This document shows, one piece after another, positions 51,955-60,543 of a DNA stretch of 64,000 bases. Below the pieces are notes generated by a model. That model saw nothing but the letters and a program-made list of their open reading frames with translations. It ran no database searches and had not been told where the DNA came from. The position numbers and the translations under genes were made by a program. This stretch comes from Flavobacterium sp. 123 (GTDB lineage Bacteria > Bacteroidota > Bacteroidia > Flavobacteriales > Flavobacteriaceae). Numbering within the stretch: position 1 is the first letter of the stretch; each line of letters begins with the position of its first letter. Where the stretch lies: assembly GCF_003634825.1 (NCBI RefSeq), contig NZ_RBXD01000001.1:1324501-1388500 (forward strand). Reading direction: 5' to 3'.

Positions 51955-52653
51955 ATGCAAAAAGTACTTTTATTGAGTTTCTTTATTTTTCAAATCACGG
52001 GGTTATTTGCTCAAAAATTTACATGGGAGGATAAGGAACTTGAAGCCGTAAATACAAAAGTAGAAATCGTTAATATGGATGGAGTCCAAGTCTTAAAAGT
52101 AGAGAGAGACTTAATTGCTTCTCCTTTTGACGAGAAAAATATTGAAGCTTCAGTTGATGGTGCTACGTACGTAAAATTGACAAACACTACTATTGAGAAC
52201 GGAACGATTGAAGTCAAAGTATTAAGTCGAATAATGGAAAATTCTCCTTTTCCTGCTGCCCGGGGATTTATCGGTCTAGCGTATCGGGTAGATCAAGAGA
52301 ACAAGAATTTTCAAGCAATTTACCTTCGTCCAAGTAACGGAAGGGCTGAGGATCAACTTAGACGCAATCATACAGTTCAATATTTTTCCTATCCAGGTAA
52401 TACGTTTAGTCGACTCCGAAGAGAAGCAAATGGTTTGTATGAAACGTATGCTGATATTGGCTTAAACGAGTGGATTACGATGCGCATAGAATTTGAAGAC
52501 GAAAAGGCTACTTTATACATTAACAATCAAAAAGCACCATCATTTTTAGTTCAAAAAATGCTTGGAAATTCTAAAAAAGGAAGTATTGCACTTTGGGTTG
52601 AAATAGGGACGATAGGTTATTTTAAAGATTTTAAAGTCCTTAAAAAACAATAG
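51955..52653 (+). CDS. exported LamG/concanavalin-like domain protein
   Basis: Protein of 232 residues from ATG 51955, with signal peptide KVLLLSFFIFQITGLFAQ. The frame opens earlier, at 51934 inside the hydrolase gene, but the signal peptide favours the later Met. The mature part (TIENGTIEVKVLSR, ARGFIGLAYRVD, NFQAIYLRPSNG, LNEWITMRIEFEDEKATLYINNQ, GSIALWVEIGTIGYFKDFKV) fits a concanavalin-like sandwich near the DUF1080/LamG group, which bind or hydrolyse sugars. It is last in the operon. Confidence 0.87.
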   Translation: MQKVLLLSFFIFQITGLFAQKFTWEDKELEAVNTKVEIVNMDGVQVLKVERDLIASPFDEKNIEASVDGATYVKLTNTTIENGTIEVKVLSRIMENSPFPAARGFIGLAYRVDQENKNFQAIYLRPSNGRAEDQLRRNHTVQYFSYPGNTFSRLRREANGLYETYADIGLNEWITMRIEFEDEKATLYINNQKAPSFLVQKMLGNSKKGSIALWVEIGTIGYFKDFKVLKKQ

Positions 52654-52771
52654 TTGCTGTTTGCTATTCTTCAAATTCTGTTGGTATTGTTTCTGGTTAA
52701 GAATAAAAAATACTCTTTTTATCTTTTTTAGTATTAAATTTCGATATTTACATATTAAAATAAATGAATAG

Positions 52772-53158
52772 ATGAAACGAAGAAGATTTATTACAGCATC
52801 TGCTTTATTTGGATTTGCAGGTTTAAGTTTTGGTATGAATTCAAAGAAAAAATATTTATTGCATCATGTATTTTTTTGGTTGAAAAACCCAGATTCTGAA
52901 GTTGATAAACAAGAATTGATTTCGGGTTTAAAAACTTTAGGAGCAATTCCTGTGATTCGTCAGATTCATTTGGGGACTTTGGCTTCTACAGAAAAGCGTG
53001 AAGTAGTGGATACTTCTTGGCAAGTTTCGGAACTGTTATATTTTGATAATGAAGTTGATCAAAAAACATATCAAAATCATCCGATTCATCTGGAGTTTGT
53101 AAAAAACTATTCTCATTTATGGGAAAAAGTTCGTGTTTATGATGCTGTAGATATTTAA
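52772..53158 (+). CDS. Dabb (stress-responsive A/B barrel) protein with twin-arginine-like signal
   Basis: Protein of 128 residues. The N-terminus KRRRFITASALFGFAGLSFG looks like a Tat signal. LLHHVFFWLKNPDSEVDKQELISGLKTL and the ending HLEFVKNYSHLWEKVRVYD fit the Dabb domain, a small ferredoxin-like barrel. Function unknown. It stands alone, 118 bases after the LamG gene. The 200 bases after it hold no gene. Confidence 0.85.
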   Translation: MKRRRFITASALFGFAGLSFGMNSKKKYLLHHVFFWLKNPDSEVDKQELISGLKTLGAIPVIRQIHLGTLASTEKREVVDTSWQVSELLYFDNEVDQKTYQNHPIHLEFVKNYSHLWEKVRVYDAVDI

Positions 53159-53358
53159 ATTTTAGAGATATATTATAAAAATATAAAGCCTTCTTTTTAG
53201 AAGTCTTTTATTGTGAGTTAAATCCGTTTTCTTAATTTCAGAAAGAGTTCGGAGAATTTATTTAATGCATAAATTCATGAAGTTGTTATGGCTTAAAAAC
53301 TAAATTATAAAATGGCTATCTTTAAAGTTAATATTTTTAGTTTAAAAAGAAACAATTT

Positions 53359-53646
53359 ATGGATTATAAATCAAAAATTTCGAACAGCATCAGTTGGGTA
53401 TTTGGCGGAATATTTTCTGCAATTGGTGTCGTAAATGTATTTTGGGGGAATGATCCTGAATTTGGTGTTTTTATATTTTTAATTTCTTTAATTTATTATC
53501 GCCCAACAACTATTCTTCTCAAACGATTTATAGGTTATTCCATCCCAAGATTTATTAAAATAGGGTTAGGGATATTTATACTTTGGGCTAGTTTAGGAGT
53601 TGGTGAATTATTTGATAAAATAGATTTGATGGTACAGTCTTTCTAG
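53359..53646 (+). CDS. small membrane protein
   Basis: Protein of 95 residues with about three hydrophobic segments (ISWVFGGIFSAIGVVNVFW, GVFIFLISLIYYRPTTILL, IGLGIFILWASLGVGELF). No family recognised. The ATG at 53359 follows an A-rich stretch. Intact and isolated, so the call rests on hydrophobicity and codon pattern. Confidence 0.6.
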   Translation: MDYKSKISNSISWVFGGIFSAIGVVNVFWGNDPEFGVFIFLISLIYYRPTTILLKRFIGYSIPRFIKIGLGIFILWASLGVGELFDKIDLMVQSF

Positions 53647-53789
53647 TTTTTAAATAAAAAGCAGTTTCGATTGAATTATTCTAAAATTTAGAAATATTTG
53701 ATTTTTGTAATTGTCTGTTTGATTTTTGTTTTTAAATCATCAAATTCTTGTCGATTTTTGTCTTTATTTGTAAAACTAAGTATGCCAAA

Positions 53790-55040
53790 ATGAGTAAGAA
53801 TAAAGAACAGAAAAAATCACATCTAATACTTATATTAGGATTACTAACTGCCATTGGTCCATTATCTATTGATATGTACTTGCCGGCTTTTCCTGATATA
53901 GCGAGAGGGTTGCATACTTCTGTTTCTTCTGTGATGTTGTCTTTGTCGTCGTTTTTTATAGGAATATCTGTAGGGCAACTTATCTATGGGCCATTATTAG
54001 AACGTTTTGGACGAAAAAAACCTTTGTATTTTGGCTTACTACTTTATGCTTTGTCATCAGCAGCATGTGCAACTGCAGTAACTGTAGATACATTAATTAT
54101 TTTTAGACTTTTTCAGGCGTTAGGTGGTTGTGTGGGAATGGTTGCGGCGCGAGCAATGGTTCGGGATTTGTTTGACGTAAAAGATAATGCCAAAGTGTTT
54201 TCTACTTTGATGTTAGTGGTTGCGATTTCACCAATTATTGCGCCAACATTAGGGGGGTATATCACTTCATTATTTGGTTGGAGATACATTTTCGGGGTGC
54301 TTATCGTAGTTATATTTTTTATAATTGCTGGAATTTACTTCTTATTGCCTGAAAGCAGAAAGCCAGATGCTAGTTTTTCTTTAAAGCCTAGCTCAATTAT
54401 AAAAAGTTACGCTTCTATTATTAAGAACCCACAATTTGGAGTTTATACTTTTACAGGAGCAGTTGCTTATTCCGGTTTATACGCTTACATAAGTGGTTCG
54501 CCTTATGTTTTTATGATATTATTTAAAGTAAGTGAAAATTATTATTCCTGGATATTTGCCATTATTGCTGCAGGATTGATTGGTTCAAGTCAGTTCAATA
54601 ATTTTATGTTGCGAAGGTTTTCATCTGAAAACATTATCAAGATAGTTTTATACATCCAAAATGGAGTAGGTATTGTTTTGGCTGCAACATCCATATTTGG
54701 GTTAAATAATTTATATGTTACGGTAATTCTGATATTTATGTTTTTATGTTGCCAAGGATTTATATTTCCTAATGCATCGGCACTTTCGATGGCTCCATTT
54801 AGTCAGAATGCTGGTAGTGCCTCGGCGCTTATGGGTTTTATTCAAATGAGTATTGGAGCTGTTATGTCAGCTATGGTGAGCCTTTTGCAAAATGAAACTT
54901 CTTTACCCATGACGGGTATAATGGCAGCTTGTTCCATTTCAGCGTCCATATTATTTTCTTTTGGTAGAAAAATAATTGTGAAAAAAGCAAGTAGAACTTT
55001 GGTAGAGGAAGAAGATATCGAAATGATTAACACGCTTTAA
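53790..55040 (+). CDS. Bcr/CflA-type multidrug MFS exporter
   Basis: Membrane protein of 416 residues from ATG 53790. LTAIGPLSIDMYLPAFPDIA in the first helix and GQLIYGPLLERFGRKKPL in the first loop are hallmarks of the Bcr/CflA drug-proton antiporters. ALGGCVGMVAARAMVRDLF is the motif of the fourth helix. Substrates in this host are unknown. The frame opens at 53748, but that extension has no family match. Confidence 0.92.
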   Translation: MSKNKEQKKSHLILILGLLTAIGPLSIDMYLPAFPDIARGLHTSVSSVMLSLSSFFIGISVGQLIYGPLLERFGRKKPLYFGLLLYALSSAACATAVTVDTLIIFRLFQALGGCVGMVAARAMVRDLFDVKDNAKVFSTLMLVVAISPIIAPTLGGYITSLFGWRYIFGVLIVVIFFIIAGIYFLLPESRKPDASFSLKPSSIIKSYASIIKNPQFGVYTFTGAVAYSGLYAYISGSPYVFMILFKVSENYYSWIFAIIAAGLIGSSQFNNFMLRRFSSENIIKIVLYIQNGVGIVLAATSIFGLNNLYVTVILIFMFLCCQGFIFPNASALSMAPFSQNAGSASALMGFIQMSIGAVMSAMVSLLQNETSLPMTGIMAACSISASILFSFGRKIIVKKASRTLVEEEDIEMINTL

Positions 55041-55082
55041 TTCATTATGTCTTAATTTCCACTTCAAATTTTTGAGTTGTCG

Positions 55083-55110
55083 ATAAAGTGACTATATTGT
55101 TCCACTTTAT
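55083..55110. promoter_or_regulatory. palindrome upstream of the acyltransferase gene
   Basis: ATAAAGTG (55083-55090) and CACTTTAT (55103-55110), an 8-bp inverted repeat with a 12-base centre. It could be an operator or a weak terminator; it lacks a T-run. Confidence 0.35.
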
Positions 55111-55154
55111 AATTCTAGCATGTATAATAATTAGACAAAAGCAAATAAAAACAT

Positions 55155-56273
55155 ATGAATACCACACTTTCAGCATCAAAACCACATTACCCTATTTTAG
55201 ACGGATTACGCGGTGTAGCAGCCTTAATGGTTGTTGCCTTTCATATTTTTGAAGCACATGCTACAAGTCACTTGGATCAAGTTATAAATCACGGATATCT
55301 TGCGGTAGATTTTTTCTTTTTACTATCAGGTTTTGTTATAGGTTATGCTTATGATGATCGATGGGAGAAAATGAACGTTGGAGATTTTTTTAAACGTCGA
55401 TTAATCCGACTTCAACCTATGGTAATTATAGGAATGATTATAGGAGGTTTGTGTTTTTATTTTCAAGACTCTGTTTTGTGGCCTACTATTCATGAAGTTC
55501 CTATATGGAAAATGTTACTTGTTATGGTTATTGGATTCACCTTAATTCCAGTTCCTACATCAATGGATATCCGTGGTTGGGCAGAGATGCATCCGCTTAA
55601 TGGTCCTGGTTGGTCTTTGTTTTATGAATATATTGCTAATATTTTGTATGCGCTTTTTGTTAGAAAATTTTCAAAAAAAGCACTTTCTATACTCGTTTTT
55701 CTTTCGGGTTTAGCGCTAATCCATCTTGCATTAACAAGTCCTAACGGAGATCTTATTGGAGGTTGGTCACTTGATCCAGAACAATTGCATATTGGTTTTG
55801 CACGTGTAATGTATCCGTTTTTTGCAGGAGTTTTACTTTTTCGTATGGGGAAACTAATTCAAGTGAAGAATGCTTTTTTACTTTGCAGTTTGTTAATTAT
55901 TGTAGTTTTTTCAATGCCAAGAATTGGTGGAAGCGAGCATTTATGGATGAATGGTATTTATGATTCAGTAACAGTTATCTTGTTTTTTCCTTTAATAGTC
56001 TTTTTAGCAGCGAGTGGAGAAATTAAAGGCACAATGGCAATGCGTGTATGTAAGTTCTTTGGAGATATTTCGTATCCAATATATATTACTCATTTCCCAA
56101 TAATATACATCTATACAGGCTGGGTTGCTGATAAAAAAATTCCATTTAGTGAGGCATTCCCAATAAGTGTTTTAGCCTACGTTTCTTGTATTGTTCTTGC
56201 TTATGCTTGCTTGAAATTATACGATGAGCCAGTAAGACTTTGGTTAAACAAAAAAGTATCTAAAAGGGCATAA
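55155..56273 (+). CDS. integral-membrane acyltransferase (Acyltransferase_3/OafA family)
   Basis: Membrane protein of 372 residues with about ten helices. YPILDGLRGVAALMVVAFHIFEAH holds the conserved Arg and His of the family. LAVDFFFLLSGFVIGYAYDDR and GPGWSLFYEYIANILYA are further hallmarks, as is FGDISYPIYITHFPII near the end. These enzymes acetylate extracellular sugars or antibiotics. The target is unknown; no polysaccharide operon is adjacent. Confidence 0.92.
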   Translation: MNTTLSASKPHYPILDGLRGVAALMVVAFHIFEAHATSHLDQVINHGYLAVDFFFLLSGFVIGYAYDDRWEKMNVGDFFKRRLIRLQPMVIIGMIIGGLCFYFQDSVLWPTIHEVPIWKMLLVMVIGFTLIPVPTSMDIRGWAEMHPLNGPGWSLFYEYIANILYALFVRKFSKKALSILVFLSGLALIHLALTSPNGDLIGGWSLDPEQLHIGFARVMYPFFAGVLLFRMGKLIQVKNAFLLCSLLIIVVFSMPRIGGSEHLWMNGIYDSVTVILFFPLIVFLAASGEIKGTMAMRVCKFFGDISYPIYITHFPIIYIYTGWVADKKIPFSEAFPISVLAYVSCIVLAYACLKLYDEPVRLWLNKKVSKRA

Positions 56274-56490
56274 TTGTTTGTTTGAAAAATTAAATTTTAG
56301 TCTTTTTTTAAATAATAGAATTGTAAAAAAAACAACTACACTGCTCTTTTTTAGTCTGGTCTTTATGGTTTCATATTAGAATTAAAAAGGTTTAATTGTT
56401 TGAAAAACATAATTTTTGCTTTGAAATTTGTTATTTAGGCTTTGAAAAAAGCAATTATTTTGCTCCTTGTTAATTTTAAATAAATAATGT

Positions 56491-57273
56491 ATGAAAAATG
56501 TGTGTCAGAATCTGTCTTTGAAAATAGTTGTTTTATTTCTGTTTTTAAATTCATTCGTATTCACATATGCCCAAACAGCAGATAGTCCGAAAACTGAATA
56601 TCATTTTTCAGGAAATATAAGCGCTACTAATAACGGTATTTCTGTTATCCCCACATTTTCATTAGGTAAGCCGGCAGCAATATTTAATATGTCTATTGGT
56701 AACCAAAAGTTAAGTTTTGAACCTGAATTTAAAGCCTCTTTAGAAGGGAAGCCATGGTCTTTGGTTTTGTGGTGGCGTTATAAATTTTTGAATGATGATA
56801 AATTTAAATTTAATATTGGAGCTCACCCTGCTATTTCTTTCAAGACAGTTACAGCTGATGTTGGTGGTGTTCAAAGAGATATTATAAAGGGGAATAGATA
56901 TCTTGCAGGTGAATTATCTTTTAGCTATTTCTTATCAAAAAACACTAGTATTGGTTCTTATTATTTATATTCACATGGGATTGAATATGGTACAACAAGA
57001 AACACACATTTTCTAACACTAAACAGTAGTTTTTCTAACATTAATTTGTCTGATGAATTCGCACTACGATTTTCTCCTCAGATTTACTACTTAAAAATGG
57101 ATACCAAAGACGGAGTTTTCTTTTCTTCTACATTGACTTTAACCAAAAAAAAATCACCGATTTCAGTTTCTGCCTTGGTTAATAAAATTATTAAGACTGA
57201 TATCAATACTAAAAACTTTGTTTGGAACGCAACGATAGCCTATTCCTTTAATAATAAATTCGTTAAAAAATAA
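56491..57273 (+). CDS. exported beta-barrel-like protein, copy 2 of the duplicated module
   Basis: Protein of 260 residues with signal peptide IVVLFLFLNSFVFTYAQ. Amphipathic strands recur (WSLVLWWRYKFLNDDKFKFNIGAHPAISF, LAGELSFSYFLSKNTSIGSYYLYSHG, NFVWNATIAYSF) as in outer-membrane barrels. It corresponds in layout to the protein at 47039-47671 and, like it, precedes an AraC-type gene, here by only 18 bases. Function unknown. The 217-base gap upstream (56274-56490) shows no gene. Confidence 0.75.
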   Translation: MKNVCQNLSLKIVVLFLFLNSFVFTYAQTADSPKTEYHFSGNISATNNGISVIPTFSLGKPAAIFNMSIGNQKLSFEPEFKASLEGKPWSLVLWWRYKFLNDDKFKFNIGAHPAISFKTVTADVGGVQRDIIKGNRYLAGELSFSYFLSKNTSIGSYYLYSHGIEYGTTRNTHFLTLNSSFSNINLSDEFALRFSPQIYYLKMDTKDGVFFSSTLTLTKKKSPISVSALVNKIIKTDINTKNFVWNATIAYSFNNKFVKK

Positions 57274-57291
57274 ATTTAGTATCTTTATAAG

Positions 57292-58191
57292 ATGGATAAG
57301 GTTGAAACAATAGAAGCGTTTTACAAGAAAAAATTCGATTGGATGCCGGAAAATTTTAAAAATGAAATTGGGCATTTCAATGTTTTTAATCTAGAACCTT
57401 TTTTTGGTGAAAAACCACAACCAGTTCCGTATAAAAGACGTGATTTTTTTAAAATCATGTTGGTGAAAGGCAATAGCAATGTTCACTTTGCAGACAAGAT
57501 CGTGGAAATTAAAAGCCAAGCATTGTCTTTTTCTAATCCAAAGATTCCTTATAAATGGGAGCATCTTGATAATACGAGAGCGGGTTCTTTTTGCATCTTT
57601 AATCAACATTTCTTTCATCAATACGGAAATCTAGATCAATATTCGGTTTTTCAACCTAAGGGCAATCCTATTTTTGAGTTGACGGATGAACAAGTAGAAA
57701 AAGTCGAAGCGATTTATAAGCGTATGTTTGACGAAATCAATTCAGAGTATATTTATAAATACGATGTGTTGCGAAATCTTGTTTTTGAATTGCTGCATTT
57801 TGCCATGAAAATGGAGCCAACTGCAACTATTGAAAACCAACAATTGAATGCTTCCCAAAGAATCACAACCCTGTTTCTGGAAATTTTAGAGCGTCAATTC
57901 CCTATTGATGATGCACATCAAAGAATATCGCTTCGGACAGCTTCAGATTTTGCAAACCAGTTAAATGTACATGTCAATCATTTGAATAGGGCCGTAAAAG
58001 AAATTGCTCGAAAAACCACCTCGCAAATTATTGCAGAACGAGTTTTGCAAGAATCAAAAGTTTTATTGAAGCACAGCAATTGGACCGTTTCAGAAATTGC
58101 CTATTCCTTAGGGTTTAGTGAAGTGACCTATTTTAATAATTTCTTCAAAAAGCATTTGTTGCTAAGTCCTTTAAAATATAGAAAACTCTAA
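57292..58191 (+). CDS. AraC family transcriptional regulator, copy 2
   Basis: Protein of 299 residues, closely paralogous to the regulator at 47861-48739. Shared landmarks are GHFNVFNLEPF, RRDFFKIMLVKG, YKYDVLRNLVFELLHFAMKMEP, LEILERQFPID, FANQLNVHVNHLNRAVKE and VSEIAYSLGFSE. The AraC double helix-turn-helix is C-terminal. Because it is co-transcribed with the exported gene, it may sense the barrel's substrate (inference). Confidence 0.94.
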   Translation: MDKVETIEAFYKKKFDWMPENFKNEIGHFNVFNLEPFFGEKPQPVPYKRRDFFKIMLVKGNSNVHFADKIVEIKSQALSFSNPKIPYKWEHLDNTRAGSFCIFNQHFFHQYGNLDQYSVFQPKGNPIFELTDEQVEKVEAIYKRMFDEINSEYIYKYDVLRNLVFELLHFAMKMEPTATIENQQLNASQRITTLFLEILERQFPIDDAHQRISLRTASDFANQLNVHVNHLNRAVKEIARKTTSQIIAERVLQESKVLLKHSNWTVSEIAYSLGFSEVTYFNNFFKKHLLLSPLKYRKL

Positions 58192-58203
58192 TTCTATAAA
58201 ATA

Positions 58204-58239
58204 AAATGCCCCAAAAAGCAGATGCTATTTGGGGCATTT
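58204..58239. terminator. bidirectional terminator between the AraC and GH13 genes
   Basis: AAATGCCCCAAA (58204-58215) and TTTGGGGCATTT (58228-58239) between converging genes. Confidence 0.9.
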
Positions 58240-58258
58240 CTAAAAAATTCAATTCGTA

Positions 58259-60031
58259 TTACAATTGATAAATTACCGATTCGTAAGGTCTTAATTCACC
58301 GTTTTTTGAAGCTTTAGTATAGTTGTTAATTAATACTTTAGATTTTTTGATGTTTATGCCTGTTTTTGCAGTTGCATTTTTAGAAGAAAAATTAAGTAAA
58401 ACTAATACTTTTTTTCCTTCTAATTCTCTAGTGTAAGCATATACATTTGGATTTTCTTTATCTAAAAGCGTGTATTTTCCATATATTAATACTGGATTTG
58501 TCTTACGAAGCTTGGTCATTTTTCGGAAGTAATTCAATACTGAATTTGGATCTTTTTCCTGTGCTTCAGCATTTATGGCTGTGTGGTTGTCGTTTACTTT
58601 TAACCAAGGTTCAGTAGTGCTAAAACCACCGTTTTTAGAACTGTTCCATTGAAAAGGAGTTCTTCCGTTATCACGTGCTCCTCCAGTTTTTTGATCTTCA
58701 ATAAATTGTTTTAAATCACCACCAGCAATTTTTATTTTTTCGTATTCGGCAATAGTTTCAATATCGCGGTAGTCTTCAATTTTGTTAAATTTAGCATTTA
58801 CCATCCCAATTTCATCTCCATTATAATAATAAGGAGTTCCTTTCATAGAAAGCAAGAATGTTGTCAACATTTTAGAAGAAACTGCTCTAAATTCAGGAGC
58901 ATCATTCCCCCAGCGAGAAGTCATTCTTGGTTGATCGTGATTCCCTAAATAGATTGTTCCCCAACCTTTTTTGTTGTATACTGCATCCCAATCAGAATAG
59001 ATTTTTTTGAAATCAACTAAGCTCCAATTTGGACTCATTTTCTTGAAATAACCAGGAATGTATCCTAAGTTGGTTCCTTCAAAATGATACCCCATATTTA
59101 GTTCTTTACGATCTTCATCTACAAAGTTTAAAGCTGTTGAGGTCAACATTCCAGCTCCTTCGGCTAAGGACATTACATCATATTTGCTCAATACTTCACG
59201 GTTCATTTCTTGAAGGTAATCGTGCAAATGTGGACCACTAGCCATATATACATCCCAGCGTCCGTGGTAGTTTTTATCCAATTCTTCTTGAGTAATTACG
59301 GGGAAATTAGTGTCTTTAGAGATAAATGGAATTACATCCATTCTAAACCCGTCAATTCCTTTTTTGAACCACCAATTCATCATACTGTAAATTTCCTGAC
59401 GTAATTTTGGATTCTCCCAATTCAAATCAGGTTGCTTATAGCTGAAATAATGTAAATAATAAGAATCAGTTTGTTTGTCATATCTCCAACCGCTTCCGTC
59501 AGCTTCAAAAGCACCTGGTCTGAATGCTGGTTTTCCTTTTTCTGCTGGCCACCAATGGTAATAGTCTCTATATGGATTATCCCGTGATTTACGACTTTCT
59601 TGAAACCATTTATGCTCATCACTACTGTGATTAACCACTAAATCCATCACTAATTTTAAACCTCTTTCGTGCATTCCTTTTAGTAATGCATCAAAATCTT
59701 CCATGGTTCCAAACTCTTTCATGATGGTTTGATAATCCGAGATATCATATCCATTATCTGCATTTGGAGAACCATAAATTGGATTTAACCATACTACATC
59801 CACGCCTAAACTTTTGATGTAATCTAGTTTTTGAATGATTCCTTTTAAATCTCCAACACCATCTCCGTCAGTATCTTTGAAACTTCTAGGATAGATTTGG
59901 TAAACTACTGCTTCTTTCCACCATTTACGGTCTGTTGTTCCTTTTTTTTCTTGAGCTGCCGATTGATTTACGGATACTATGACAAGACACAAAAGTAAAA
60001 TTGTAGTTAACTTGGAAAATACTACTTTCAT
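58259..60031 (-). CDS. GH13 alpha-glucosidase (oligo-1,6-glucosidase-like), exported
   Basis: Protein of 590 residues with a signal peptide ending in SAAQ. WWKEAVVYQIYPRSFKDTDGDGVGDLKGI is the GH13_31-type start. The four conserved regions are visible: DLVVNHSSDEH, DGFRMDVIPF (nucleophile Asp), MSLAEGAGM (acid Glu) and LGNHDQPRM (transition-state Asp). Such enzymes cut alpha-1,6 or alpha-1,4 glucosidic bonds in small oligosaccharides in the periplasm. It neighbours GH3 and GH63-type genes, which suggests a glucan-use region. Confidence 0.94.
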   Translation of the reverse strand: MKVVFSKLTTILLLCLVIVSVNQSAAQEKKGTTDRKWWKEAVVYQIYPRSFKDTDGDGVGDLKGIIQKLDYIKSLGVDVVWLNPIYGSPNADNGYDISDYQTIMKEFGTMEDFDALLKGMHERGLKLVMDLVVNHSSDEHKWFQESRKSRDNPYRDYYHWWPAEKGKPAFRPGAFEADGSGWRYDKQTDSYYLHYFSYKQPDLNWENPKLRQEIYSMMNWWFKKGIDGFRMDVIPFISKDTNFPVITQEELDKNYHGRWDVYMASGPHLHDYLQEMNREVLSKYDVMSLAEGAGMLTSTALNFVDEDRKELNMGYHFEGTNLGYIPGYFKKMSPNWSLVDFKKIYSDWDAVYNKKGWGTIYLGNHDQPRMTSRWGNDAPEFRAVSSKMLTTFLLSMKGTPYYYNGDEIGMVNAKFNKIEDYRDIETIAEYEKIKIAGGDLKQFIEDQKTGGARDNGRTPFQWNSSKNGGFSTTEPWLKVNDNHTAINAEAQEKDPNSVLNYFRKMTKLRKTNPVLIYGKYTLLDKENPNVYAYTRELEGKKVLVLLNFSSKNATAKTGINIKKSKVLINNYTKASKNGELRPYESVIYQL

Positions 60032-60392
60032 TATTTTTTAATTTTATGGGTTAAATATTTAAGTGCAATCAAAATTGATTTGTCAAATAATTTTTAGGAT
60101 TGTTTTTTCTAAAAATTCTCAGATAGTAAAATTAGAGGGTTTAGCTCTTAAAGATTTTCATTGTAAAAAAAAAGTAGACTAATATTTTTTTAAATAATTA
60201 AAAATCAATTAATTATATTTAATTTGTGTTTAAAAAATGTAGTAGATTTATAACCCAAAAATTAATTTAAAATAGTTATCAGCAAGAAAAATGAAGTAAA
60301 AAAAGCTTGGTTTTTTATTTTTAGCTTTTAATATAAGCTTCAGTAATAAAACAGTTTTTTAAGATAGATAAAAATTAATTTTTTTTCATTCA

Positions 60393-60426
60393 TTGTGTTA
60401 TACAGACACATTATTTTATATATTTG
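60393..60426 (+). promoter_or_regulatory. GH3 gene promoter
   Basis: TTG (60393-60395), 23-base spacer, TATATTTG (60419-60426). The 5' untranslated region would be about 110 bases. Confidence 0.5.
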
Positions 60427-60481
60427 AAATCGTTTTCGTTAAATTGAAGAAAATCAGATGTTTTCAAATGAAAGTATTAAA

Positions 60482-60494
60482 CGTTTTTCAAACG
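60482..60494. promoter_or_regulatory. possible operator in the GH3 leader
   Basis: CGTTT-TTC-AAACG is a perfect short inverted repeat. A related CGTTTTCG core lies at 60431-60438, close to the predicted transcript start. The spacing suits a repressor of the LacI type, but no such gene is in the window. Confidence 0.35.
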
Positions 60495-60543
60495 GATTCA
60501 ATTAAGTTAAGCTATTTCTAATACCAATTAATAAAACCAAAAT

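Larger units (their letters stand above)
60032..60543. other. 512-base intergenic region between divergent GH13 and GH3 genes
   Basis: No gene or RNA was recognised here. The region is very AT-rich. It holds the GH3 promoter and two CGTTTT-containing sites, annotated separately. No clear TANNTTTG box was found for the GH13 gene on the minus strand. Confidence 0.6.
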
